DNA from: Propionibacteriales bacterium
GTDB lineage: Bacteria > Actinomycetota > Actinomycetes > Propionibacteriales > Propionibacteriaceae
NCBI GenBank assembly: GCA_017882655.1
Contig: JADGPB010000060.1
Location: 1 to 9,622, forward strand
Length of the DNA: 9,622 nt
Direction: 5' to 3'
A program made the position numbers and the translations under genes. The notes under the pieces were generated by a model that saw nothing but the letters and a program-made list of their open reading frames with translations, was not told where the DNA came from and did not search any database. Of this stretch, positions 1 to 5,586 are shown one piece after another (position 1 is the stretch's first letter; every line of letters begins with the position of its first letter).

Positions 1-737
1 AGACCGAGCCCGAGGACGCCGAGGTACGAATCGGGCTCGCGGAAGTGCTCGGCGGTGAAACGGAACACGCCGTAGCCCAACAGGAACGCGCCGCTCAGGG
101 AACCCGTCGCGGGGTGCCGCCTGTCGTACAGCGCAAGCAGGACGAACAGCAGTACGCCCTCGAGCAGGAACTCGTACAGCTGACTCGGGTGTCGCGGGGT
201 GCTGTCCACGGCCGGGAACACCATCGCCCACGGCAGTGACGGATCGGCAGGACGGCCCCAGAGCTCGCCGTTGATGAAGTTGCCGATGCGGCCCAGCCCG
301 AGCCCGACCGGCACCACGGGGACCAGCAGATCGGAGACCTGCAGGAATGGCCGGTGATAGCGCCGTGTGAACAGCCACAGCGCCACGACGACGCCGATCA
401 CGCCGCCGTGGAAACTCATCCCGCCGTCCCAGATCTTCAGGAGTTCCAGCGGGTGGGTGAAGTAGAACGTGGGCTTGTAGAAGACGCAGTAGCCGAGTCG
501 ACCGCCGAGCAGCACACCGCCGACCGCGTGGTAGATCAGCGTGCCGACGTCATCGACGGTCCAGGCCGGGGTGTCCTCGCCACCGGTGTACGGCTCGTGA
601 CGTACGCGCCGGCGCAACAGGACGTACCCGATGATGAACGCCAGCATGTACATGACGCCGTACCAGTGGATGACCAGCGGTCCGAGTCTCAGGGCCACTG
701 GATTCAGGTTGGGGTACGTCAGCACAAGGGCAGTCAC
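1..737 (-). CDS. lgt: Prolipoprotein diacylglyceryl transferase, 3' end outside window
   Basis: Integral membrane enzyme that transfers diacylglycerol from phosphatidylglycerol to the lipobox cysteine of prolipoproteins, the first step of lipoprotein maturation. About 245 residues are visible; the C-terminus lies beyond position 1. Seen directly: HWYG near residues 24-27 (Tyr26 equivalent), SFHGG in the middle (the essential His), the family signature GRIGNFINGELWGR, and RFTAEHFREPD near the visible end (conserved Arg). The N-terminus, with an HWYGVMYM stretch, resembles the shorter proteobacterial-type Lgt start. I chose GTG at 735-737: an in-frame TGA lies upstream, there is no good Shine-Dalgarno, and a -10-like CATACT (745-750) ends 7 nt before it, so the gene may be leaderless. 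A GTG at 723-725 is the alternative. The two lipoproteins in this window are potential substrates. Identity is very secure; the start is less so. Confidence 0.96.
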   Translation of the reverse strand, partial: MTALVLTYPNLNPVALRLGPLVIHWYGVMYMLAFIIGYVLLRRRVRHEPYTGGEDTPAWTVDDVGTLIYHAVGGVLLGGRLGYCVFYKPTFYFTHPLELLKIWDGGMSFHGGVIGVVVALWLFTRRYHRPFLQVSDLLVPVVPVGLGLGRIGNFINGELWGRPADPSLPWAMVFPAVDSTPRHPSQLYEFLLEGVLLFVLLALYDRRHPATGSLSGAFLLGYGVFRFTAEHFREPDSYLGVLGLG

Positions 738-893
738 GCGAGCCAGTATGGCTTTGCGAGGCGAATGCGTAGTCGGCCACGCTCATGGGAGGCGAAAGAC
801 CTCGAGCGAGTATGGAGGCGTTTCGGGTGAGGCTGTCACCTCCGGTACCGTTGAGCCGGTTGCAGCCTGCACAGGTTCCGGAGGTGTCCCACG
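738..893. promoter_or_regulatory. Divergent promoter region lgt / DUF3566 gene
   Basis: Short intergenic stretch between two divergent genes. It holds a -10-like CATACT on the minus strand (745-750) for lgt, a 13-nt direct repeat CGAGCSAGTATGG (739-751 and 803-815, 12/13 identical, 64 nt apart), and an inverted repeat at 837-849/874-886 that includes the Shine-Dalgarno of the rightward gene. No convincing -35 element was found for either direction. Confidence 0.5.
837..886 (+). promoter_or_regulatory. Inverted repeat that buries the Shine-Dalgarno of the DUF3566 gene
   Basis: CACCTCCGGTACC (837-849) and GGTTCCGGAGGTG (874-886) are complementary at 12 of 13 positions, around a 24-nt loop. The right arm contains GGAGG (880-884), the ribosome binding site placed 9 nt before the GTG start at 894. 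In mRNA the left arm would act as an anti-Shine-Dalgarno. A DNA operator dyad serving both divergent genes is the alternative. Confidence 0.5.
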
Positions 894-1856
894 GTGAGTG
901 AAGCGAATCCCGACAGGGAGCGGAGGTCGCAAGACCATGCCGCGCCGACCCAGGACCCCTCAGCGGCGCCCGCCGGGTTGACGGAGGGGACTGACCCCGA
1001 GTCGACCGCGGTGCGTCCGCGGCACAGGACGAAGCCCCGCACGGGAACGGCTCGCACGCCAAGGCCAGCCGGTACGCACAAGACTCCGACCCAGGTCCCG
1101 GCAGCTCCCGACGCACAGGGCGCGGCCCCGTCGACGCCAGTGGGCGACGAGGGGCGCGTGACGTCTCGGTCCGCCTTCTCGGCAGGGCTGGACCACCTGC
1201 CGAAGGCGACCCCATCCGCCCCGTCAGCTTCACCGTTCGCCGCTCCCGAGCCCGGCGCGTACGATCCGACGCCCACCGTGCGGCGCACCACGCCTGTCCC
1301 CGACGCAACGGCGGACGAGGCTCCGCAGCCGTCCGTGCTCGAGCGCGCGCGCGCCGGAGTCGTCGCCGCGGCCGCCGTGGCGAAGGAGAAGGTGGCTCAG
1401 GTCAGCAGCGCGGCCACGACAACCATCCCGGCGCCGGTCACCCCGGACCCTGCGACCGCGTCGCGGGCGGTTCAGCGCCCCCGCCGTACCCGCCGGGCCC
1501 GTCTGCGGATCTCCCGCATCGACCCCTGGTCGGTGATGAAGACGTCGCTCCTGTTCGGTATCGCAGGCGGCATCATCTTCGTCGTCGCCACGTACGTGCT
1601 GATGAGCGTCATCCAGGCGACCGGCCTGTTCGACGCGGTCAACCAGATGGTCAAGGACATCCTGGCCTCGCCGTCGGACACGACGACGTTCGACATCACG
1701 ACGTACATCAACACCAAGCGGGCCACCGGCCTGGCCGCGCTCATCGGCGCGATCGACGTCGTGATCTTCACGGCTCTCGCCACGGTGTTCTCGTTCCTGT
1801 ACAACTTGTCAGCAACGATGCTCGGAGGCCTCGAGATCACGCTGGCCGAAGACTGA
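894..1856 (+). CDS. DUF3566 domain transmembrane protein
   Basis: Protein of 320 residues with two parts. Residues 1 to about 195 are low-complexity, rich in Pro, Ala, Thr and charged residues, and probably a disordered cytoplasmic tail. Residues about 200-320 match the actinobacterial DUF3566 family: a basic stretch (RRTRRARLRISRIDPWSVMK), a first membrane helix at about 216-241, a roughly 35-residue extracytoplasmic loop, and a second helix at about 279-306. The function of the family is unknown. It is usually found next to gyrA near the replication origin; here it sits between lgt and cysE. GTG at 894 has GGAGG at 880-884 (9-nt spacing). The cysE gene follows 57 nt downstream on the same strand, so co-transcription is possible. 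Confidence 0.88.
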   Translation: MSEANPDRERRSQDHAAPTQDPSAAPAGLTEGTDPESTAVRPRHRTKPRTGTARTPRPAGTHKTPTQVPAAPDAQGAAPSTPVGDEGRVTSRSAFSAGLDHLPKATPSAPSASPFAAPEPGAYDPTPTVRRTTPVPDATADEAPQPSVLERARAGVVAAAAVAKEKVAQVSSAATTTIPAPVTPDPATASRAVQRPRRTRRARLRISRIDPWSVMKTSLLFGIAGGIIFVVATYVLMSVIQATGLFDAVNQMVKDILASPSDTTTFDITTYINTKRATGLAALIGAIDVVIFTALATVFSFLYNLSATMLGGLEITLAED

Positions 1857-1913
1857 GGGAATCTTTCGCAGTCGGTGTCGCGTTGAGTCGACGATGAAGG
1901 GAACAGATCACCC

Positions 1914-2747
1914 ATGACTGACCCCGTTGCCGACAACCAGGTCTGGGACGAGATTCGCCGAGAGGCTGCGCGCGATGCCGCGCTCGAACCGGCGCTTGCC
2001 GGATTCCTGCACGAGGCGATCCTGCGCCACCCCTCGCTCGAGTCAGCGCTCGGCACGCTGATCGCCGGGAAGCTCGACGGCCACGGCCTGTCGTCGCTTT
2101 CGCTGCGCGACCTGGCAGCCGAGGCGTTCGAGAGCGACCCTGGCATCGGAGCTGCCGTCGTCGCCGACCTCCAGGCGGTGCTCTCGCGCGACCCCGCGAC
2201 GCGCGGCTACTCGCAGCCGCTGCTGTATTTCAAGGGTTTCCATTCGATCCAGGCGTACCGGATCGGCCACTACTACTGGACCCACAACCACGAGCCGCTG
2301 GCGCTGTACCTGCAGAGCCAGATCTCGGAGGTCTTCGCCGTCGACATCCACCCGGGTGCTGTGATTGGCAAGGGCATCATGTTCGACCACGCGACGAGCG
2401 TCGTCATCGGTGCCACGGCTGTGGTCGAGGACGACTTCTCGATGCTGCACGAGGTGACTCTGGGCGGTACGGGTCGGGCAGGCGGCGACCGTCACCCGAA
2501 GATCGGCCGCGGTGTCATGATCGGCGCGGGCGCGAAGGTGCTGGGCAACATCAGGGTCGGCGAGGGCGCCAAGATCGGCGCGGGCAGCGTCGTACTCAAG
2601 GACGTACCGCCCCACACGACCGTCGCCGGTGTGCCCGCGAAGGTCGTCAGCTTCCCGCCCGAGTCCTTCCCCGCGCTCACGATGGACCAGTCGATCGACG
2701 GTCCGGAGTACGAGGAGCTCGTGATCGGCTCGAGCTCAGGAGCCTGA
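1914..2747 (+). CDS. cysE: Serine O-acetyltransferase
   Basis: Transfers acetyl from acetyl-CoA to L-serine, giving O-acetylserine, the carbon skeleton for cysteine. At 277 residues it is the full-length, E. coli-like form with the helical N-terminal domain (starting VWDEIRREA) followed by a left-handed beta-helix of hexapeptide repeats (about 140-250). Visible catalytic positions are Asp144 (VDIHPG), His159 (FDHATS) and His194 (GGDRHPK), each one residue on from E. coli Asp143, His158 and His193. The C-terminus ends SSSGA rather than in isoleucine, the residue that normally docks into CysK to form the cysteine synthase complex. ATG at 1914 has GAAGGGAA at 1896-1903. The last 12 nt overlap the converging phosphatase gene. 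No cysK is adjacent within the window. Confidence 0.96.
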   Translation: MTDPVADNQVWDEIRREAARDAALEPALAGFLHEAILRHPSLESALGTLIAGKLDGHGLSSLSLRDLAAEAFESDPGIGAAVVADLQAVLSRDPATRGYSQPLLYFKGFHSIQAYRIGHYYWTHNHEPLALYLQSQISEVFAVDIHPGAVIGKGIMFDHATSVVIGATAVVEDDFSMLHEVTLGGTGRAGGDRHPKIGRGVMIGAGAKVLGNIRVGEGAKIGAGSVVLKDVPPHTTVAGVPAKVVSFPPESFPALTMDQSIDGPEYEELVIGSSSGA

Positions 2748-2755
2748 GGCGAGCC
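2727..2755. terminator. Nested hairpin across two convergent stop codons, candidate bidirectional terminator
   Basis: Outer arms GGCTCG (2727-2732) and CGAGCC (2750-2755) enclose inner arms CTCAGG (2735-2740) and CCTGAG (2743-2748), giving a 12-bp interrupted stem with a very small loop. The stop codon of cysE (TGA, 2745-2747) and that of the opposing phosphatase gene (TCA on the plus strand, 2736-2738) are paired to each other inside the stem. No T-tract follows on either side; many high-GC Gram-positive terminators lack one. Confidence 0.6.
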
Positions 2756-3650
2756 CGGCCTTGATCGCCGCGACGACCTGCCGGTACAGCTCCTCGTTCT
2801 TCGCCGCCACGTAAGGCGGTACGAACTGGCACGTGGTCGGATCGAGATCGACGCGGCTGCCGAAGAGCGCGACGAGCTCCTCGGGACGCCACACCTGACC
2901 GTCGATACTGCCGACGACCGCGGACGTGTGCGCGGCGATGATGAGGGCCGCGGTGTCCCAGACGCTCGACGGGTTCGGGTTGAAGACCGCGTCCGTGTCG
3001 TACGTGAGCAGGTTCATGACCGCCGGGTTGCCCGCGAACGTGAGGCAGAACCACTCGTCGCCGAGCGCGTCGAAGACCGGGGCCGCGAGATGGCGCGACC
3101 AGTGCTTGTACGCGTTGGCCGCGACGATGTGCTCCTTCGTCGGGTTCGGCGGGGTGGGGCCGCGGAACGGCGCCATGATCGCGTTGTGCGTGGAGCCGAT
3201 GATGACCGAGCCGTCGTCCCGCAGCAGGAAGAGGCGACCGTCGGGAGCGGCGCTGAACGCCGTGACGAAGCGCCAGCCGTCGCCGACGCGCTGTACGACG
3301 ATGCCTGCTGTGCACCACCCTGCACGCTGGCAGCGCCACTGGTTGGAGCCGTCGGCGGGATCCAGCAGGACCAGCAGCTGGCCGTCGCGGATGTCGTCCG
3401 GGAGGTACGGGTGCTCCTCACCGACGACCGTGGGCACGATGTCGAGCTTCGCCGTACCGGGGTGCGCGAGCAGGTTCGCCTGGAAGATCTGGTGAGCCGC
3501 CCTGTCGACGACGAGCGCCGAGTCGCCGAGGTGCAGCTCCGCCGGGTCGTACACCTCCTGGTTGGCGGTGCTCAACATGATGAAGTTGACCGTCGCCGCG
3601 AGCGTGTCCCTCAGCACCGCGAGCAGAAGGTCCGTCCGCACCGACATCAT
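2736..3650 (-). CDS. Inositol monophosphatase-superfamily protein, divergent
   Basis: Protein of 304 residues with the Li-sensitive, metal-dependent sugar phosphatase signature: GEE (77-79) supplying a metal-binding Glu, DPADGS (97-102) in place of the common DPIDGT, and WDTAA (231-235). These are the three metal/phosphate-binding motifs of the inositol monophosphatase, fructose-1,6-bisphosphatase and CysQ superfamily, so catalysis is plausible. The substrate cannot be read from sequence. CysQ (PAP phosphatase) would suit the neighbouring sulfur genes but the sequence is too divergent to claim it. The gene starts with tandem ATGs (3645-3650); an in-frame TAG lies upstream. A TAGAGT -10 candidate (3678-3683) would put the transcript start near 3670. 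It is divergent from the AraC-type regulator across the triple-repeat region, which may control it. Confidence 0.8.
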   Translation of the reverse strand: MMSVRTDLLLAVLRDTLAATVNFIMLSTANQEVYDPAELHLGDSALVVDRAAHQIFQANLLAHPGTAKLDIVPTVVGEEHPYLPDDIRDGQLLVLLDPADGSNQWRCQRAGWCTAGIVVQRVGDGWRFVTAFSAAPDGRLFLLRDDGSVIIGSTHNAIMAPFRGPTPPNPTKEHIVAANAYKHWSRHLAAPVFDALGDEWFCLTFAGNPAVMNLLTYDTDAVFNPNPSSVWDTAALIIAAHTSAVVGSIDGQVWRPEELVALFGSRVDLDPTTCQFVPPYVAAKNEELYRQVVAAIKAGLASGS

Positions 3651-3670
3651 CGGCGCGCCCTGAGTCCCAT
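3647..3670 (-). CDS. Possible 7-codon leaderless leader ORF overlapping the phosphatase start
   Basis: ATG at 3670 opens a short frame (MGLRARR) whose TGA overlaps the ATGATG start of the phosphatase gene. A TAGAGT -10-like box (3678-3683, minus strand) ends 7 nt before this ATG, the geometry of a leaderless start. Its translation would deliver ribosomes to the phosphatase start, which has only a weak Shine-Dalgarno (CAGGG). It may be chance: the same -10 box also simply gives the phosphatase a 20-nt leader. Confidence 0.25.
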   Translation of the reverse strand: MGLRARR

Positions 3671-3720
3671 GCTTCGGACTCTAGTCGCGCCAGCCTCCTC
3701 GAGCCGCGCAGCCACAACCT

Positions 3721-3742
3721 CGACGTCACAGGCAAAACTTCG
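3721..3742 (-). repeat. 22-nt operator-like repeat, copy A (inverted)
   Basis: Read on the minus strand it matches copy C at 21 of 22 positions and shares the 17-nt run TTTTGCCTGTGACGTCG with it. It also shares GCCTGTGACGTCGAGG with copy B. It lies about 50-70 nt upstream of the presumed transcription start of the phosphatase gene. Confidence 0.75.
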
Positions 3743-3771
3743 ACGCACTGGGTCTATACGCCGTGTGCGGT

Positions 3772-3793
3772 CGAACGAATGCCTGTGACGTCG
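3772..3793 (+). repeat. 22-nt operator-like repeat, copy B
   Basis: Matches copy C at 19 of 22 positions; the conserved part is TGCCTGTGACGTCG. Starts 33 nt before copy C, about three helical turns, so both copies face the same side of the DNA. Confidence 0.75.
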
Positions 3794-3804
3794 AGGGCTT
3801 GGGC

Positions 3805-3826
3805 CGAACTTTTGCCTGTGACGTCG
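3805..3826 (+). repeat. 22-nt operator-like repeat, copy C
   Basis: Contains TTTTGCCTGTGACGTCG. It ends 24 nt before the TAGTGT -10 box (3851-3856) of the AraC-type gene, so it sits at about -58 to -37, where a class II activator would bind. Confidence 0.75.
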
Positions 3827-3850
3827 CGGTGGGGGGACGGGCCTCATGGC

Positions 3851-3862
3851 TAGTGTGAAGGC
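3851..3862 (+). promoter_or_regulatory. Leaderless -10 box for the AraC-type gene
   Basis: TAGTGT (3851-3856) fits TANNNT and ends 6 nt before the GTG start, so transcription probably begins at the start codon. The only purine-rich run (GAAGG, 3857-3861) is too close to the start to serve as a ribosome binding site. Confidence 0.55.
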
Positions 3863-4291
3863 GTGGCGCCACAGGACCTCGACACGCTCGCGTACCTGCG
3901 ACGTGCCCGCGATCTCATGGACCGCGAGTACGCGTCGCCGCTCGACGTGGCGCAGATCGCGCGCGCCGCGTACATGTCGCAGGCTCACTTCTCGCGCCAG
4001 TTCCGTCGCGCGTACGGGGAGACGCCGTACTCCTACCTCATGACCCGCCGCATCGAACGTGCGAAGGCGCTGCTGCGGCGCGGGGACATGTCCGTGACGG
4101 ACGTCTGCATGGCGGTGGGCTGTACGTCGCTCGGCTCGTTCAGCGCCCGGTTCACGGAGCTGGTGGGGCAGACGCCGACCTCGTACCGAGGTGGCGACCA
4201 CAAGGCGCTGGAGACCGTACCGACGTGCGTGACGAAGGACCTGACCCGCCCGACGCGCACAACCCTTCGAGCGTCCGCACAACCCGTGTGA
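3863..4291 (+). CDS. Single-domain AraC-family transcriptional regulator
   Basis: Protein of 142 residues that is almost entirely the AraC/XylS DNA-binding domain: two helix-turn-helix units, the first around PLDVAQIARAAYMSQAHFSRQFRRAYG and the second around SVTDVCMAVGCTSLGSFSARFTELVG, ending with the conserved TPTSYR. There is no effector-binding domain, as in MarA, SoxS and Rob-type regulators, which bind asymmetric boxes of about 20 bp as monomers in either orientation. The last 30 residues are a poorly conserved tail. GTG at 3863 is the only start downstream of an in-frame TAG at 3851. From memory, close homologues in actinobacteria are paired with a VOC-family gene; the VOC gene here lies 829 nt downstream, beyond an opposing lipoprotein gene. 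The triple repeat upstream is the obvious candidate binding site. Confidence 0.9.
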   Translation: MAPQDLDTLAYLRRARDLMDREYASPLDVAQIARAAYMSQAHFSRQFRRAYGETPYSYLMTRRIERAKALLRRGDMSVTDVCMAVGCTSLGSFSARFTELVGQTPTSYRGGDHKALETVPTCVTKDLTRPTRTTLRASAQPV

Positions 4292-4324
4292 GGTTGGTTT
4301 CGGACCCCAATGGTTGTGCGCGTC
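4252..4324. terminator. Inverted repeat between convergent genes, candidate terminator
   Basis: GACGCGCACAACC (4252-4264) is perfectly complementary to GGTTGTGCGCGTC (4312-4324). CGCACAACC occurs a third time at 4276-4284, so the right arm can pair with either of two left arms 20 nt apart; the 4276/4312 pairing gives a 9-bp stem with a smaller loop. The arms reach into the 3' ends of both genes, which are only 31 nt apart. There is no T-tract. Confidence 0.4.
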
Positions 4325-5003
4325 AGGCGGCGCCCGCCTGCAACGGACGTACCAGCATCAGCACGACGGACGCGTTCTGGCAGGCCGTGTATGCGGTCGA
4401 CGCGACGAAGAGCGAGTGCGTCTCGGCGGGCGGGTAGACACGCAGGCCGTCGGCGGCCTTCGGCTTGCACGTGGCGGGGTCGTAGTTGCCGGCCACCGTG
4501 ATGCTCAGCTGCGAATGTGCCGACTGCCCCGGCGCCAGCGTCAACGTGGTGATGGTGATGCCGGCTGCCTCGCGGGTCGCGGCTGCGCCGAGCTGGGTCC
4601 CGCTGCCGTTACCTACGAAGGAGACTCCCGGGTAGCCCCTCACGGTGCACGCGGTCGTGCCCTTGTTGGTGAGGACGAGGAAGGGATACATGTGTCCGGC
4701 GCCACCACCGGCACCGGCGCCGAGCGTGGCGGTCAGCTGAGCGACCAGGCAGGCGCCGACCCCCGTGGACGTCGCCGCAGCGGGTGCGCTCGTGGTCGTG
4801 GCAGCCGAGGTCGCTGCGGAGGGCTTCGAGGAGGTGGACTGGCCGGCGGGCGCGCTCGACGCCGCGGTGGTGGTTCCCCCAGCGGCATTGGTGGTCGATC
4901 CGCCCGAACTCGTACCAGGCGTGCACCCCGCGAGCACCGCGGTCGTTGCCACGAGAGTGAGCATCGCCGCTAGTCCCGAGCGCATTCCAGATCCTGTCCC
5001 CAT
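4323..5003 (-). CDS. DUF4232 domain lipoprotein
   Basis: Secreted lipoprotein of 226 residues. It has a signal peptide with lipobox VLAGC (Cys27 lipidated), then a Thr/Ser/Ala/Gly/Pro-rich linker at about 28-82, then a DUF4232 domain (about 83-223) with four cysteines (85, 119, 179, 208) that could form two disulfides. The family is common in actinobacterial lipoproteins; its function is unknown. ATG at 5003 is favoured by TAGCGT (5010-5015, minus strand) ending 6 nt before it, as in a leaderless gene, with CGGACA 17 nt further upstream as a -35. The internal ATG six codons downstream has AGGA at a reasonable distance and would give a neater signal peptide, so it remains possible. The gene lies on the opposite strand between the AraC-type and VOC genes. 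Confidence 0.88.
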   Translation of the reverse strand: MGTGSGMRSGLAAMLTLVATTAVLAGCTPGTSSGGSTTNAAGGTTTAASSAPAGQSTSSKPSAATSAATTTSAPAAATSTGVGACLVAQLTATLGAGAGGGAGHMYPFLVLTNKGTTACTVRGYPGVSFVGNGSGTQLGAAATREAAGITITTLTLAPGQSAHSQLSITVAGNYDPATCKPKAADGLRVYPPAETHSLFVASTAYTACQNASVVLMLVRPLQAGAA

Positions 5004-5120
5004 GGCTGGACGCTACTCCCGTCCGCGCGTGATGTCCGTCAGCTGGCCCAGGCTCGCCGTTGCAGCACAGAGCAGGATCCGAGAAGCAACTTCCACCCAC
5101 CGCTGACTAGCGTTCTTTCC
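5004..5120. promoter_or_regulatory. Divergent leaderless promoters, lipoprotein / VOC gene
   Basis: Two identical -10 boxes point outward: TAGCGT on the minus strand (5010-5015), 6 nt before the lipoprotein ATG, and TAGCGT on the plus strand (5108-5113), 7 nt before the VOC ATG. A CGGACA -35-like element lies 17 nt from the first; none is clear for the second. No copy of the 22-nt repeat was found here. Confidence 0.6.
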
Positions 5121-5519
5121 ATGGATCTCACTGTTGCCCGGTGCTTCGTCACCGTCACCGACCCGGACAAGGCGCTCGCGTTCTACCGCGACGTCCTCGG
5201 CCTCGAGCTCGTCATGGATGTGCCGAATGGGGACTTCCGATGGATCACTGTGGGCTCGAAATCGCAGCCCGGCGTACAGATCGTCCTCAGCAACTACATC
5301 CAGGGCTCGCCGGACGACCTCTCGTACGTCGCGGGCCTGGTAGCGAAGGGTGCGCTCAACGCCGTCCACTTCCGTACCGACGACCTGGACGGGCTGTTCG
5401 TCAAGCTCGCCGAGGCCGGAGCCGAAATCGTCTCGGTGCCCGCCAGCCAGCCGTGGGGTGCCCGCGACGGCGCCGTACGCGACCCGTCCGGCAACCTGAT
5501 CAGGATCGACCAGTCCTGA
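5121..5519 (+). CDS. VOC-superfamily (glyoxalase/bleomycin resistance-like) protein
   Basis: Protein of 132 residues with the paired beta-alpha-beta-beta-beta modules of the vicinal oxygen chelate superfamily: FVTVTDPDKALAFYRDVLGLEL at the N-terminus, AVHFRTDDLDGLFVKLAEAGAE in the second half, and DPSGNLIRID at the end. Metal-ligand positions look incomplete: the N-terminal His is absent (ARCFVTV), His83 is kept, and the usual C-terminal Glu is Arg128. It is therefore probably not a standard metal-dependent glyoxalase I; a small-molecule binding or sequestering role is possible, and the substrate cannot be predicted. ATG at 5121 fits a leaderless start behind TAGCGT. It is probably a functional partner of the AraC-type regulator, based on remembered neighbourhoods of homologues. 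Confidence 0.87.
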   Translation: MDLTVARCFVTVTDPDKALAFYRDVLGLELVMDVPNGDFRWITVGSKSQPGVQIVLSNYIQGSPDDLSYVAGLVAKGALNAVHFRTDDLDGLFVKLAEAGAEIVSVPASQPWGARDGAVRDPSGNLIRIDQS

Positions 5520-5586
5520 CCCGGGATCGAGGCCACCGCGCTGCCTAGGGGCTCGCGCGATGACGTCGGGAGCGACTCCAGGTCGG

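Larger units (their letters stand above)
3671..3862. promoter_or_regulatory. Divergent promoter region phosphatase / AraC-type regulator
   Basis: 192-bp region with -10 candidates at both ends: TAGAGT on the minus strand (3678-3683) and TAGTGT on the plus strand (3851-3856). Between them lie three copies of a 22-nt repeat (3721-3742 inverted, 3772-3793, 3805-3826). Neither promoter has a recognisable -35 box, as expected for activator-dependent promoters. Confidence 0.65.

Noticed and set aside
738..893. tRNA or other structured RNA gene near the DUF3566 gene
   Set aside because: Relatives often have tRNA genes close to the DUF3566 gene, but no T-loop consensus or cloverleaf is visible here.
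3721..3826. CRISPR array
   Set aside because: There are only three repeats, one inverted, and the gap between the two direct copies is just 11 nt.
3721..3826. Miniature transposable element with 22-bp terminal inverted repeats
   Set aside because: Copies A and C would make good termini, but there is an internal third copy, no target-site duplication in the flanks, and both outer copies are well placed relative to promoters. Operators are more likely; a genome search would settle it.
3647..4282. 211-codon minus-strand frame opposite the AraC-type gene
   Set aside because: It is Arg-rich, has no domain, and covers both the regulator on the other strand and the repeat region. Only its last eight codons are considered, as a possible leader ORF.
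5520..5586. Terminator between the VOC and permease genes
   Set aside because: Only short stems of four base pairs can be drawn; nothing distinguishes them from chance in GC-rich sequence.
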